Translations under genes and position numbers: made by a program | Virus record (IMG/VR): IMGVR_UViG_3300009160_000029 | Coordinates: 1 to 64,000 of that record | Direction: 5' to 3' (one strand) | DNA length: 64,000 bases | Source: a virus | Part shown: positions 1-9,998 of the stretch, piece after piece | Layout: each line of letters starts with the position of its first letter | Position numbering within the stretch: the stretch's first letter is position 1 | The notes under the pieces: generated by a model | Databases searched by the model: none | Seen by the model: the letters and a program-made list of their open reading frames with translations, nothing else | Told to the model about the DNA's origin: nothing

Positions 1-3000
1 AAAGCAAACTCTACATTCGGTGGAACATCATTATCAGCAGTTTCATATAGTCAGTATGTTAATGCTGATAGATTAACTCTAAATGGATCAACATCTGGTG
101 CTACTATAATTAACGCAACTGCTGCTGCAGGAACTACTACATTAACACTTCCAGCTGCAACTGACACTTTAGTTGGAAAAGCTACAACAGATACATTAAC
201 GAATAAAACAATTAATTTAACTTCTAATACATTATCTGGAACAACTGCACAATTTAATACAGCATTGAGTGATGATAATTTTGCCACATTAGCTGGAACA
301 GAAACATTAACAAATAAAACATTAACAACTCCTGTAATTTCTAGTATTTCTAATAGTGGAACAATAACTATTCCTACAGGAACGGATACTTTAGTTGGTC
401 GTGCAACTACAGATACATTAACAAATAAGACTTTAACATCTCCAGTTATATCAACAATAACGAATACTGGAACATTAACATTACCTACATCTACCGATAC
501 ATTAGTTGGAAGAGCAACTACAGATACTTTAACAAATAAAACAATTGGTGCTGCAACAATTAGTGGAAATTTAATACCAAACGCAGATGCAACAATTGAT
601 TTAGGATCTGGTGGACAAAAATGGGCAACTCTAAACGTAGTAAATATTACACAAACAGGAAATACAACAACTTCTGGTACTCTTCAAGTCACTGGCACAA
701 CTGCATTAAATGGTGGATTAACACTTGATGTAGATAAATTTACTGTTGCTGATGGAACTGGAAATACATTAATTGGTGGAACATTAGGTGTCACTGGCAA
801 TACTACACTTTCAGGAGATCTTTCAGTTCATGGTGGTGATTTAACTACTGATGCGACAACTTTCAATTTATTAAATACAACAGCAACTACAATTAACATT
901 GGTGGCGTCGCAACTACAATCGGAATCGGTGCTAATTCTGGAACAACAACAGTAAATAATAATTTAACGATTGCAGGAGATTTAACTGTAAGCGGAAATA
1001 CAACTACACTTAACACAGCAACATTAGAAGTAGAAGATAAAAATATTATAATTGCTAAAGTTGCATCACCTACAGATTCAACAGCTGATGGTGCTGGTAT
1101 TACAATTAAAGGTGCAACAGATAAAACATTTAATTGGGTAGATGCTACTGATGCATTTACATCAAGCGAACATATTGAAACTGCTGCAGGAAAAACATTA
1201 GCATTAAGTGGTTCAAGTTCAGGTAAAACAACATTAAACGTTTCAGCTGCTGCTTCAGGAACTTTAACACTTCCAGCTGCAACTGATACATTAGTTGGAA
1301 AAGCTACATCTGATACACTTACAAATAAATCTATTTCTTTAACAACGAATACAATTACAGGAACAACTGCTGAATTTAACACTGCATTATCTGATGATAA
1401 TTTTGTCACATTAACTGGAACAGAAACATTAACAAATAAGACATTAACGACTCCTGTAATGTCTTCTGTTTCTAATAGTGGGACAATAACTATTCCTACA
1501 GGAACGGATACTTTAGTTGGTAGAGCAACAACAGACACATTAACGAATAAAACATTAACATCTCCAGTAATATCTTCTATCTCTAACACTGGAACATTAA
1601 CATTACCTACTTCTACAGACACATTAGTTGGAAAAGCAACAACAGATGTATTAACAAATAAATCAATAAGTTTAACTACTAACACAATCACTGGTACAAT
1701 TTCTGAATTTAACTCAGCTGTTTCTGATGCTAATTTAGCTACAATTGATGGTGTTGAAACATTAACGAATAAAACTTTAAGTTCGCCAGTTATCACAACT
1801 ATTACCACAACAAGTAATTCTAGTATATCATTAGACCCGAATGGAACAGGAGTTGTAAATGTTCCTGCTGGTTATACTGGAAGAGCAGGATTCGGAGTGA
1901 ATTCTCTTGTTCCAAAATCTTATGTTGATGCTCTTGAAGCAGGATTACATGTTCATCAAGCAGTAAAAGCTGCAACAACAGACACACTTGCAGTTTTAAC
2001 AGGTGGCACAGTCACTTACGATAATGGTACAGCTGGAGTTGGTGCAACATTAACATTACAAAATGCTTTAACAACTTTAGATACATCATACACAGTAGTA
2101 AGTGGTGATAGACTTTTAATTAAGAATCAAGCAAATGCTGCTCATAATGGTATCTATACTATTGACGCAACAAGAACAATATTAACAAGAGCAACAGATT
2201 TTGATTCTGTTTCAGAAATAGCAAGTGGTGATTTTTTATTTGTGGCTAATGGAACACAATTTGGTAATCAAGGATATGTACAAACAGTTGTAATGGTCAC
2301 AGTTGGTTCAACAAGTATTTCATTCACACAATTTTCTGGTGCTGGACAAATAACTGCTGGAAACGGATTAACAAAAGATGGAAATACAATTGATGCAGTT
2401 GGAACAGCAGATCGTATTACTGTAAACGCAAATAGTATCGATATTGCTTCAACTTATGCTGGTCAATCTACAATTACAACATTAGGAACAATTTCGAGTG
2501 GAACATGGCAAGGTTCAGCAATCGCTGGTCAATATGGTGGAACTGGAGTAAATAATTCTGGCAAAACACTTACACTTGGTGGTAATTTTACACATACTGG
2601 TGCTCATACTCTTGGTTTAACAACTACTGCAAATACATCAATAACTTTACCAACAACTGGTACTCTTGCGACTTTAAATGGTTCTGAAACTTTAGCAAAT
2701 AAAACATTAACTTCACCAATTATTTCAAGTATTTCTAACACTGGAACATTAACATTACCTACTTCAACTGATACTTTAGTCGGTCGTGCAACTACAGATA
2801 CTTTAACGAATAAAACATTAACATCTCCAGTTATTTCAAGTATTTCTAACACTGGAACATTAACATTACCTACTTCTACAGATACGTTAGTTGGTAGAGC
2901 AACTACAGATACTTTAACGAATAAAACGATTGGTGCTGCAACAATTAGTGGAAATTTAATACCAAATGCAAACGCAACAGTTGATTTGGGATCAGCATCA

Positions 3001-3225
3001 AATAAATTTAGACATTTATATCTAGATGGTTCATCATTCTTTATGGGAACGACAAAAGTTTCAATGCATGCTAATGGATATTTTGTATTTAACAATAATT
3101 CTGCTAGTGGATATCCAAGTGGAAGCAATGTGAGTGTTGCTACAGCCACAAATGGTGTTGGTGGAGGTGGTGGTGCATCTACTGCAACAGTTGCAGCATT
3201 AGCGATCGCACTTGGAGGTGCTTAA
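1..3225 (+). CDS. Tail fibre protein, repetitive, 5'-truncated by window edge
   Basis: The frame is open from base 1 to the stop at 3223-3225, so at least 1074 residues are present and the start lies outside the window. The chain is rich in Thr, Ser, Asn and Gly, almost free of Cys and Trp, and built of short beta-strand repeats around the motif TLTNKTL followed by a TDTLVG segment. Three places hold two head-to-tail 37-residue units. Such chains form the trimeric shaft of receptor-binding fibres in T4-like marine phages. The C-terminus has a [13 protein letters not shown] motif seen in other phage fibres, then a Gly-rich stretch and a short Ala-rich tail, which may be the receptor-contact or trimer tip. 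It stands 3 bp before gp13. The structural role is fairly sure; which of the phage's fibres it is cannot be told. Confidence 0.85.
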   Translation, partial: KANSTFGGTSLSAVSYSQYVNADRLTLNGSTSGATIINATAAAGTTTLTLPAATDTLVGKATTDTLTNKTINLTSNTLSGTTAQFNTALSDDNFATLAGTETLTNKTLTTPVISSISNSGTITIPTGTDTLVGRATTDTLTNKTLTSPVISTITNTGTLTLPTSTDTLVGRATTDTLTNKTIGAATISGNLIPNADATIDLGSGGQKWATLNVVNITQTGNTTTSGTLQVTGTTALNGGLTLDVDKFTVADGTGNTLIGGTLGVTGNTTLSGDLSVHGGDLTTDATTFNLLNTTATTINIGGVATTIGIGANSGTTTVNNNLTIAGDLTVSGNTTTLNTATLEVEDKNIIIAKVASPTDSTADGAGITIKGATDKTFNWVDATDAFTSSEHIETAAGKTLALSGSSSGKTTLNVSAAASGTLTLPAATDTLVGKATSDTLTNKSISLTTNTITGTTAEFNTALSDDNFVTLTGTETLTNKTLTTPVMSSVSNSGTITIPTGTDTLVGRATTDTLTNKTLTSPVISSISNTGTLTLPTSTDTLVGKATTDVLTNKSISLTTNTITGTISEFNSAVSDANLATIDGVETLTNKTLSSPVITTITTTSNSSISLDPNGTGVVNVPAGYTGRAGFGVNSLVPKSYVDALEAGLHVHQAVKAATTDTLAVLTGGTVTYDNGTAGVGATLTLQNALTTLDTSYTVVSGDRLLIKNQANAAHNGIYTIDATRTILTRATDFDSVSEIASGDFLFVANGTQFGNQGYVQTVVMVTVGSTSISFTQFSGAGQITAGNGLTKDGNTIDAVGTADRITVNANSIDIASTYAGQSTITTLGTISSGTWQGSAIAGQYGGTGVNNSGKTLTLGGNFTHTGAHTLGLTTTANTSITLPTTGTLATLNGSETLANKTLTSPIISSISNTGTLTLPTSTDTLVGRATTDTLTNKTLTSPVISSISNTGTLTLPTSTDTLVGRATTDTLTNKTIGAATISGNLIPNANATVDLGSASNKFRHLYLDGSSFFMGTTKVSMHANGYFVFNNNSASGYPSGSNVSVATATNGVGGGGGASTATVAALAIALGGA
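316..537 (+). repeat. Tandem 111-bp repeat, two units, in tail fibre gene
   Basis: Units 316-426 and 427-537 both begin at the codons for the KT of TNKT. Each encodes 37 residues ending in TDTLTN. They match the arrays at 1438-1659 and 2701-2922 in register and length. Confidence 0.85.
1438..1659 (+). repeat. Tandem 111-bp repeat, two units, in tail fibre gene
   Basis: Units 1438-1548 and 1549-1659 have the same 37-codon period and phase as the arrays at 316-537 and 2701-2922. Confidence 0.85.
2701..2922 (+). repeat. Tandem 111-bp repeat, two units, in tail fibre gene
   Basis: Units 2701-2811 and 2812-2922 are the most similar pair at DNA level; long stretches such as the codons for [17 protein letters not shown] are nearly identical. 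This suggests recent duplication or gene conversion. Confidence 0.85.
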
Positions 3226-3228
3226 ATT

Positions 3229-3969
3229 ATGCCAGTGTCCACTCGTGAAGGACTTAAAGATTACGCACTAAGAAAACTTGGTGCACCAGTTGTAGAAATT
3301 AACGTTGATGATGGTCAATTAGAAGATCGTCTTGATGAAGCATTAGAATATTTCAATATAAATCATTGGGATGGTTCTGAACGTACTTATGTTTCACACT
3401 TAGTCACAAATCAAAATATTAGTGATAAGTATATTCCTGTTGCTGATATAGTTTATGGTGTGAATAGAGTGTTCCCTATATATGCAGGGTCATCAACTAG
3501 TAAAAATATATTTGATTTACAATATCAATTAAGATTAAATGATTTGTATGATTTAACATCTACTTCAGTTGTTTATTATACAACAGTAATGAATCATTTA
3601 CAATTACTTGATACAATATTAAATGGTCAACCTATGTTTCGTTTTAATCGTTTAACAAACAGATTAAATATAGATATTAAATGGGGAACTGCAGTAAAAG
3701 CAGGTGACTATATTATATACGATGGATATAAAGCAATAGATCCTGCTTCATTTACTAAAATGTACAATGAGCCATGGTTGAAATCTTATACCACTGCTCT
3801 TTTTAAAGCACAGTGGGGAACTAATTTAAAAAAGTTTTCAGGATTAGAACTTCCTGGAGGTGTGACACTTGATGGTGATAAACTATATGCTGAAGCAAAA
3901 GAAGAAATTAAAGAATTAGAAGACATATTAGTTGGAAAGAATGCACCATTAGAATTTTCAGTAGGATAA
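3229..3969 (+). CDS. gp13: Neck protein gp13
   Basis: A 246-residue protein in the canonical T4 order gp13-gp14-gp15-gp17-gp18. In T4-like phages gp13 and gp14 form the neck ring that closes the filled head and joins the tail. The N-terminal motif with TREGLKDYALRKLGAPV and the following VDDGQLEDRLDEALEYF helix are typical of marine T4-like gp13. The start ATG lies 3 bp after the fibre stop. Length is close to the T4 protein (309 aa), somewhat shorter, as in cyanophages. Confidence 0.88.
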   Translation: MPVSTREGLKDYALRKLGAPVVEINVDDGQLEDRLDEALEYFNINHWDGSERTYVSHLVTNQNISDKYIPVADIVYGVNRVFPIYAGSSTSKNIFDLQYQLRLNDLYDLTSTSVVYYTTVMNHLQLLDTILNGQPMFRFNRLTNRLNIDIKWGTAVKAGDYIIYDGYKAIDPASFTKMYNEPWLKSYTTALFKAQWGTNLKKFSGLELPGGVTLDGDKLYAEAKEEIKELEDILVGKNAPLEFSVG

Positions 3970-3973
3970 ACAA

Positions 3974-4891
3974 ATGTCTAGAAATGTTTATTTTACACAA
4001 GGAACTGCTAATGAGCAAAACCTAATAGAAGATTTAATTATAGAATCTTTAGGAATTTATGCTCAAACAGTTTATTACATACCAAGAAAATATGTAAATA
4101 AAGATCAAATTCTTGGTGAAGATACATTAAGTACATTTAATTATGCTTACCCAGTTGAAATGTATTTTGAAAATGTAAAAGATTATGATGGAGCAGGCTC
4201 TTTCGTAAGTAAATTTGGTTTAATGATTGAATCATCAGCTACATTAGTTGTAGCAAGAAGAAGATGGAATCAATTAGTTGGTCAATATGGTAATACTATT
4301 TTAACAAATCGTCCAGTTGAAGGAGATTTAATTTATTTTCCTTTAACTAAAAGTTTATTTGAAATAAGATTTGTAAAAGATAAAGATCCTTTTTATCAAT
4401 TAGGAAAACTTTACACTTATAAATTACAAGTTGAATTATTTCAATATTCTTCTGAAAAAATTGATACAGGTGTACCTGAGATTGATGTATTTGAACCATT
4501 AAAAACATTCAATACTGATCCTACACGTAATGAAGTAATGTATGTAAATAGTATTACATTTACAAATCTTGGTGCAGGTTATGTATCAGCACCAACATTA
4601 ACATTTAATGGTGGAACTCCACTTACAAATGCTACAGCTACTTGTACTATATTAAATGGTAAAATAAATAGTGCTACAATTACGAATGTAGGAAATGGAT
4701 TTAATAGTGTACCTACAATTACAATAAGTGCACCACCAGCTGGAGGAACTCAAGCTGTTGCTACTTGTACTTTAAATATGAATATTGATAAACAAGGTGG
4801 CTTTGGTGATAACGTTTCGATTAAAGTTGAAAGAGACGTAAATAATAATAAAGTGGCATGGTCTGAAAATAATCCATTTGGAGAATTTTAA
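3974..4891 (+). CDS. gp14: Neck protein gp14 with C-terminal beta-repeat insert
   Basis: A 305-residue protein directly after gp13 (4 bp gap). It is expected to form the neck ring with gp13. The first ~175 residues look like the gp14 core. Residues about 195-268 hold two beta-repeats of the type GAGYVSAPTLTFNGG and GNGFNSVPTITISAPP, which are not part of T4 gp14 (256 aa). The same repeat type appears in the structural protein at 60504-61724. The insert may be a surface decoration of the neck. The C-terminus returns to a charged tail ending in NPFGEF. Confidence 0.85.
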   Translation: MSRNVYFTQGTANEQNLIEDLIIESLGIYAQTVYYIPRKYVNKDQILGEDTLSTFNYAYPVEMYFENVKDYDGAGSFVSKFGLMIESSATLVVARRRWNQLVGQYGNTILTNRPVEGDLIYFPLTKSLFEIRFVKDKDPFYQLGKLYTYKLQVELFQYSSEKIDTGVPEIDVFEPLKTFNTDPTRNEVMYVNSITFTNLGAGYVSAPTLTFNGGTPLTNATATCTILNGKINSATITNVGNGFNSVPTITISAPPAGGTQAVATCTLNMNIDKQGGFGDNVSIKVERDVNNNKVAWSENNPFGEF

Positions 4892-4893
4892 TC

Positions 4894-5655
4894 ATGTTAA
4901 ATAAACCACCATATTATCACGAAACAATAAGAAATTGTATTATAGGATTTGCAAAAATATTTTCAGATCTTAAAATTGAAAGAAAAAAAGCAAACGGAAC
5001 AGTAGAACAAACGTTATTAATTCCGATTGCTTATGCTCCGAAAGAAAAGTGGATACAACGTATAGAACAAGATCCTACTCTTTCGAATCAATTGATGACT
5101 ACTCTTCCTCGTCTTTCTTTTGAAATGACTGGATTAAATTTAGATGCAACGAGAAAAGTTTCACGTATGGCATCTATTGAGAAGAATAAAGCAGTTGGAG
5201 CTGGAGTAAATACAGCAAATAGAGTATTCGCTCCTGTACCATATAATTTAGATATAAATTTATATTGTATATCTAAAAATACAGAGGATGGTTTACAAAT
5301 AGTAGAACAAATTCTACCTTATTTTACACCAGAATTCACGATGAGTATTCAATCGATGAAAACACCTCTTGATATTGTCACTGATGTTCCTATTATTTTA
5401 AATAGTGTGACATTTGTAGACGAATATGATGGTACTTTTGAGACACGTAGGTTTGTGACATGGACATTAGGTTTTCAATTAAAACTTAATCTTTTTGGAT
5501 ATGCAAACCCAGATGGTAAAATTATATCTAAAACGATTGTTGATATTGGCAATCCAGATAGACAAAACACAATAATAGCTAACCTAAATACAGGTGGAAT
5601 TACGAGTGAAACATGGGAAGATATATTTAAAACTTCCGAATACGATATAACATAA
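4894..5655 (+). CDS. gp15: Tail sheath stabiliser / tail completion protein gp15
   Basis: A 253-residue protein starting 2 bp after gp14. In T4 gp15 forms the terminal hexamer at the head-proximal end of the tail and binds gp3, the sheath and the neck. The beginning (MLNKPPYYHETIRNCIIGFA) and the segment on relating local measurements (FVDEYDGTFETRRFVTWTLGF) are typical of the family. The length agrees with T4 gp15 (272 aa). Confidence 0.88.
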   Translation: MLNKPPYYHETIRNCIIGFAKIFSDLKIERKKANGTVEQTLLIPIAYAPKEKWIQRIEQDPTLSNQLMTTLPRLSFEMTGLNLDATRKVSRMASIEKNKAVGAGVNTANRVFAPVPYNLDINLYCISKNTEDGLQIVEQILPYFTPEFTMSIQSMKTPLDIVTDVPIILNSVTFVDEYDGTFETRRFVTWTLGFQLKLNLFGYANPDGKIISKTIVDIGNPDRQNTIIANLNTGGITSETWEDIFKTSEYDIT

Positions 5656-5667
5656 TAGGAAACAAAT

Positions 5668-6594
5668 ATGGCAAAACAAGTAATAGGAGTTGGTTCATCG
5701 CCGAATGACGGAACAGGTAATACTTTACGTGATGGTGGTGTAAAAATCAATTCTAACTTTGACGAATTGTATAACGGACTAGGTGGAAGCACTGTACGTA
5801 TTGCAATTCCATCATCAGCAATTTCAAATGGCGCAACACTTAAATTTGATGGAACTAATTTCGTACCAAATTCAGATATAGATACAAATACTACTTATGC
5901 TATTAGTTCAGAAACAGTAGCAAGTGGTGCAAAAGTAAGATTAACAGGATCAGATTCTACAACTGATGATATATCAATTTTAACAGCAAATGCTGGACTT
6001 ACAATTACTCGTACTGACGCAAGTACAATCACTCTTACAAATAATAATCCAGCCCCTGTCACTTTTTCTTTAAGTGCTGAAGCTATTCAAGCAGGTCAAA
6101 GAACAATTCGTTTAACAGGATCAAATGCTTCGTTATCTGATATTGCTCTTATTGCTGGTACTGGTATGACAATATCAAATCCGACTGCTTCTTCTATTAC
6201 TTTAGATTCTGCAATCGTTTCAGTAAATGGTGCAACTGGTGCAGTTATTACAAGAAGAACATATTCTTTTGGTGGTGCTACAACTTCTAATTATCTAGTG
6301 ACTGGTCCAGGATTGCCTACAGCTGGAGCAAATGATCCAGATATTATTGCTCAAAGAGGTGAAACTATAAGATTTACAAATACACGTTCAGGACAAATTT
6401 TAGAAATACTTGATACTTCAAATGCTGCTCCTGCAGGTGATTATATTTCATCGCAAGGTTCATCAGCTAATATAGCAGATCAAAACCAAACGATTACATT
6501 TACAATACCAATGTCTGCTTCTACAGGAAACACATTTAAATATCGTAGTCAAACTGAGCCTGCGAATATGTTAGGAAACATAGTAGTTATATAA
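5668..6594 (+). CDS. Fibre/whisker-like virion protein
   Basis: A 308-residue Ser/Thr/Asn-rich protein between gp15 and gp17. The N-terminus carries GVGSSPNDGTGNTLRDGG and INSNFDELY, a motif common at the N-termini of marine phage fibre-like proteins. Residues about 60-195 are repeated beta segments (SDIALIAGTGMTIS). Residues about 205-308 look like a small beta-sandwich of cupredoxin type ending in YRSQTEPANMLGNIVVI, but without the Cys/His/Met copper ligands. It occupies the place of the small terminase gp16 in T4 but does not resemble it. A structural role is likely; the exact position in the virion is unknown. Confidence 0.7.
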   Translation: MAKQVIGVGSSPNDGTGNTLRDGGVKINSNFDELYNGLGGSTVRIAIPSSAISNGATLKFDGTNFVPNSDIDTNTTYAISSETVASGAKVRLTGSDSTTDDISILTANAGLTITRTDASTITLTNNNPAPVTFSLSAEAIQAGQRTIRLTGSNASLSDIALIAGTGMTISNPTASSITLDSAIVSVNGATGAVITRRTYSFGGATTSNYLVTGPGLPTAGANDPDIIAQRGETIRFTNTRSGQILEILDTSNAAPAGDYISSQGSSANIADQNQTITFTIPMSASTGNTFKYRSQTEPANMLGNIVVI

Positions 6595-6612
6595 TAAAGG
6601 TGGATAGGGCTT

Positions 6613-8196
6613 ATGCCTACAAATTTTTATAATGCAAATACAGCACTTAAAGCTGTTGGTGTAAAAGTAAAATTTACAAAACAAGAAGTACAAGAATTTC
6701 TTAAATGTAAAGAAGATCCAATTTACTTTATAGAAAATTATTGTAAAATAGTTTCATTAGATTTAGGATTAATTCCTTTCGCTTTATATGATTGTCAAAA
6801 AGAAAAAGTAAGGACAATCATGAATAATCGTAAAGTGATTTTAATGGAAGGAAGACAGCAAGGAAAAACTATTACTTCTGCTGCATGTATTGTACATTAT
6901 ACATTGTTTAATGATAACGTCACTGTTGGTATATTAGCAAATAAAGGAAGTACCGCAAGAGAAGTTTTAGATCGTTATCAATTAATGTATGAAAATTTAC
7001 CTTTATGGTTGCAACAAGGTGTTGTGACTTGGAATAAAGGAGATGTAGAATTAGAAAATGGTAGCAAAGTATTTACTTCTGCTACAACACCAAGTGCGAT
7101 ACGTGGTAAGTCAGTTAATTGGTTATATATTGATGAAGCTGCAATTATACCAAATCAAATCGCAGAAGAATTTTTTACTTCAGTTTATCCTACTATTATG
7201 GCAGGAGAAACTACAAAAATATTATTAAGTTCTACTCCATTAGGATATAATCACTTTTGGAAATTTTGGAATGATGCTGTAAATAATAAAAATGGATTTA
7301 AAAATCTTTTTATTCCTTACGATAAAATTCCAGGACGCGATAAAGCTTGGGCTGAAGCACAAAGAAAATTACTTGGTGATGTAAAATTTAATCAAGAAAT
7401 ACTTTGTGAATTTTTAGGAAGTTCACTTACACTTATTAATGGTGAAACTTTAAGAAATTTATCTCCTAAACCATTCATATATTCTAAAGATGGTTTAGAT
7501 ATATTAGAAAAGCCTGAACCGAATCGTAAGTATGTAATTGTAGTTGATTTGAGTAAAGGAACAGGAAGAGATTATACAGCACTTAGCATTTTTGATATAA
7601 CAGAAATGCCTTATAAAGTTGTAGGTAAATATCGTTCGAATACAATTAGCATACTACTCGTTCCAAGTATTATAGATAAAATTGGAAGAGATTATAATAA
7701 TGCTTTTGTGTTAATTGAAATTAATAGTGGTGAAACAGTTCCCTATATATTACATAATGAATTAGAATACGAGAATATTATCTTTGTTGCAAGAGTTAAG
7801 AATGAAGGACAAAGAATTACTGGTGGATTTGGTGACAAATCAAGTGCACTAGGTGTCACAACTGATGTATCTGTAAAAAGAAAAGGTTGTAGCATATTAA
7901 AGAATTTAATTGAGAATAATAGTTTATTAATATTTGATTCAACTATTATTAGCGAATTAACTACATTTATCAGCAAAAATGGTTATTTTTCAGCTGACGA
8001 TGGCTATACTGATGATCTAGTGATGACGTGTGTACTCTTTGCTTGGCTTACAGCTGACGTATATTTTAGAGAAATAACGGACGTAAATATAAGAAAAGAG
8101 TTATATAAAAAACAAATACAAGAGATTGAAGAAGAGTTGACTCCATTTGGCTTCTTAAATGATGGAAATGACCGAGAAAACCCTTCGAATTTTTGA
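6613..8196 (+). CDS. gp17: Terminase large subunit gp17
   Basis: A 527-residue packaging motor. It is an ATPase that pumps DNA into the prohead through the portal and a nuclease that cuts the concatemer. The Walker A motif GRQQGKT is at residues 80-86 and Walker B LYIDEAA is near 171-177. The C-terminal RNase H-like nuclease starts around VVDLSKGTGRDYTAL (about 310-325), with further acidic residues at DDLVMTC near 470. A good purine-rich ribosome site (aaaggtgga) precedes the ATG. It is slightly shorter than T4 gp17 (610 aa), as in other marine members. Confidence 0.95.
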   Translation: MPTNFYNANTALKAVGVKVKFTKQEVQEFLKCKEDPIYFIENYCKIVSLDLGLIPFALYDCQKEKVRTIMNNRKVILMEGRQQGKTITSAACIVHYTLFNDNVTVGILANKGSTAREVLDRYQLMYENLPLWLQQGVVTWNKGDVELENGSKVFTSATTPSAIRGKSVNWLYIDEAAIIPNQIAEEFFTSVYPTIMAGETTKILLSSTPLGYNHFWKFWNDAVNNKNGFKNLFIPYDKIPGRDKAWAEAQRKLLGDVKFNQEILCEFLGSSLTLINGETLRNLSPKPFIYSKDGLDILEKPEPNRKYVIVVDLSKGTGRDYTALSIFDITEMPYKVVGKYRSNTISILLVPSIIDKIGRDYNNAFVLIEINSGETVPYILHNELEYENIIFVARVKNEGQRITGGFGDKSSALGVTTDVSVKRKGCSILKNLIENNSLLIFDSTIISELTTFISKNGYFSADDGYTDDLVMTCVLFAWLTADVYFREITDVNIRKELYKKQIQEIEEELTPFGFLNDGNDRENPSNF

Positions 8197-8200
8197 AAAA

Positions 8201-8208
8201 ACTAAATA
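8201..8208 (+). promoter_or_regulatory. Putative late promoter ACTAAATA upstream of gp18
   Basis: ACTAAATA shares six of eight positions with the T4 late -10 element TATAAATA. It recurs in front of five other late genes here. It lies just after the gp17 stop, giving a leader of about 55 nt for gp18. Confidence 0.6.
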
Positions 8209-8222
8209 GGTAAGAGAAATAG

Positions 8223-8242
8223 CACGTTTGTCAAGAAACGTG
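8223..8242 (+). other. Hairpin in gp18 mRNA leader
   Basis: cacgttt (8223-8229) and aaacgtg (8236-8242) form a perfect 7-bp stem with a 6-nt loop. There is no U-tract after it, so it is not a typical terminator. It sits near the expected 5' end of the late transcript and before the ribosome site aaagaggaga, so a 5' stabilising role is possible. Confidence 0.6.
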
Positions 8243-8268
8243 TCAATAATTAAAGAGGAGAGAGCAAA

Positions 8269-9978
8269 ATGGCATTCCAATTAAGTCCAGGAGTAATTGT
8301 CACAGAAAAGGACTTCACAAGTATAGTTCCTAATGTTGCCACAAGTGCAGGTGCATTTGTAGGTAAATTCGCATGGGGACCAATCGAAGATCCAGTGCAA
8401 ATTACATCCGAAAACGAATTAGTAGAAAGATTCGGTACACCAGATGATTCAACTTTTGAATCATTTTTTACTGCAGCTAACTTTTTATCATACTCGAATA
8501 ATTTATTCGTAGTAAGAGGAAATGGTTCAACTGATAGAAATGCAGGAATTAGTGGTACCGCAGTTAAAATTAAAAACGCAGAACAATACTTATCATCATA
8601 TGCAGGTGGTCAAGGAACTGTTGGCGAGTTCGCAGCTAAGTGGGCTGGAGCACGTGGCAATTCTTTAAAAGTATCAATGGCTGATAAGTCAACTTTCACA
8701 GGTTGGACTTATGAAACTAGCTTTGATAGATCGCCAGACACATCAGCTTGGGCAACATCAAATAACGTATCTAATGATGAAATTCATATTATCGTAATCG
8801 ATGAAGATGGATTATTTACTGGCACAGCTGGTACAATCTTAGAAAAATTTGAATATGTTTCAAAAGCATCAGGTGCTAAAAAATCTGATGGTTCAAACAA
8901 TTATTACAGAGATGTAATCAATTCAAATTCAAAATACATTTGGTGGATGGATCATCCAACTCAATCAGCAGAAGTTAATAATGCAGCGAATGGCAGTGCG
9001 GTAGCATGGGGAACAGCTCCAGCAGCACAACCATACAAAGATATTACAACAGCATTAAATGCTTCCTTAGTTGGTGGTGTTGATGACTATGCAGGTGTGA
9101 CTGCAGGAAACATTCAAACAGGTTATGCTTTGTTTGCAAACGATCAGCTTGACATATCGTTAGTCCTTTTAGGAAAAGCGACAGCAGCAACAGCAACTTA
9201 TGTAATTAATAGCGTCGTAGAAGTAAGAAAAGATGCAGTAGCTTTTATCTCTCCAGAAGCAGCAGGTGGTTCTTATATTTCTGATGCTTCAGCGACACCA
9301 GTAGCAGATATTATAACATATAGAACAGCACTTCCAAGTTCTTCTTATGCTATATTAGATTCTGGTTATAAATTCCAGTATGATCGTTATAATGACAAGT
9401 ATCGTTATGTCCCATTAAATGGTGATGTAGCTGGTCTTGCCGCAAGAACAGATTATGCTCAAGATCCATGGTATTCACCAGCAGGTGCAAATCGTGGTCA
9501 AATTAAAAATGTTGTTAAACTAGCATTTAATCCAAATAGAACACAAAGAGATTCACTTTATCAAAAAGGTGTAAATCCAGTTGTGACGTTTCCAGGAGAA
9601 GGAACTCAATTATTTGGAGACAAAACTTTATTGTCAGCACCAAGTGCTTTCGATAGAATCAATGTACGAAGATTATTCATTGTATTAGAAAAAGCGATCT
9701 CAATTGCTGCGAAAGCACAATTGTTTGAGTTCAATGATGCTTTCACTCGTGCTCAATTCAAAAATCAAATAGAACCATTCTTAAGAGACGTACAAGGTCG
9801 TCGTGGTATTACTGATTTTAGAGTTGTGTGTGATGAAACAAATAATACAGGTGCAGTAATCGACAGAAATGAATTTGTAGCAAGCATTTTCATTAAACCT
9901 AATCGCTCAATCAACTTCATTAATCTAACATTTGTAGCAGCAAGATCAAGTGTTAATTTTAGTGAAATCGGTGGCTAA
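8269..9978 (+). CDS. gp18: Tail sheath protein gp18
   Basis: A 569-residue contractile tail sheath subunit. The N-terminus MAFQLSPGVIVTEKDFTSIVP is the characteristic start of T4-like sheaths. The C-terminal part (NVRRLFIVLEKAIS...FLRDVQGRRGI...DRNEFVASIFIKP) is the conserved sheath domain that packs on the tube. It is shorter than T4 gp18 (659 aa), probably missing a protruding domain. A strong ribosome site (aaagaggag) precedes the ATG, consistent with a highly expressed protein. gp19 follows 20 bp later. Confidence 0.95.
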   Translation: MAFQLSPGVIVTEKDFTSIVPNVATSAGAFVGKFAWGPIEDPVQITSENELVERFGTPDDSTFESFFTAANFLSYSNNLFVVRGNGSTDRNAGISGTAVKIKNAEQYLSSYAGGQGTVGEFAAKWAGARGNSLKVSMADKSTFTGWTYETSFDRSPDTSAWATSNNVSNDEIHIIVIDEDGLFTGTAGTILEKFEYVSKASGAKKSDGSNNYYRDVINSNSKYIWWMDHPTQSAEVNNAANGSAVAWGTAPAAQPYKDITTALNASLVGGVDDYAGVTAGNIQTGYALFANDQLDISLVLLGKATAATATYVINSVVEVRKDAVAFISPEAAGGSYISDASATPVADIITYRTALPSSSYAILDSGYKFQYDRYNDKYRYVPLNGDVAGLAARTDYAQDPWYSPAGANRGQIKNVVKLAFNPNRTQRDSLYQKGVNPVVTFPGEGTQLFGDKTLLSAPSAFDRINVRRLFIVLEKAISIAAKAQLFEFNDAFTRAQFKNQIEPFLRDVQGRRGITDFRVVCDETNNTGAVIDRNEFVASIFIKPNRSINFINLTFVAARSSVNFSEIGG

Positions 9979-9998
9979 TAATTAAAGGAGAAACTTAA

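Noticed and set aside
828-1808. Long reading frame on the minus strand (326 codons) inside the tail fibre
   Set aside because: It is the mirror of the Thr/Asn-rich repeats, Val/Ser-rich without any family motif or ribosome site, and lies fully within a clear + strand gene.
6595-6612. Separate small gene between the fibre-like gene and gp17
   Set aside because: Only 18 bp holding the gp17 ribosome site.
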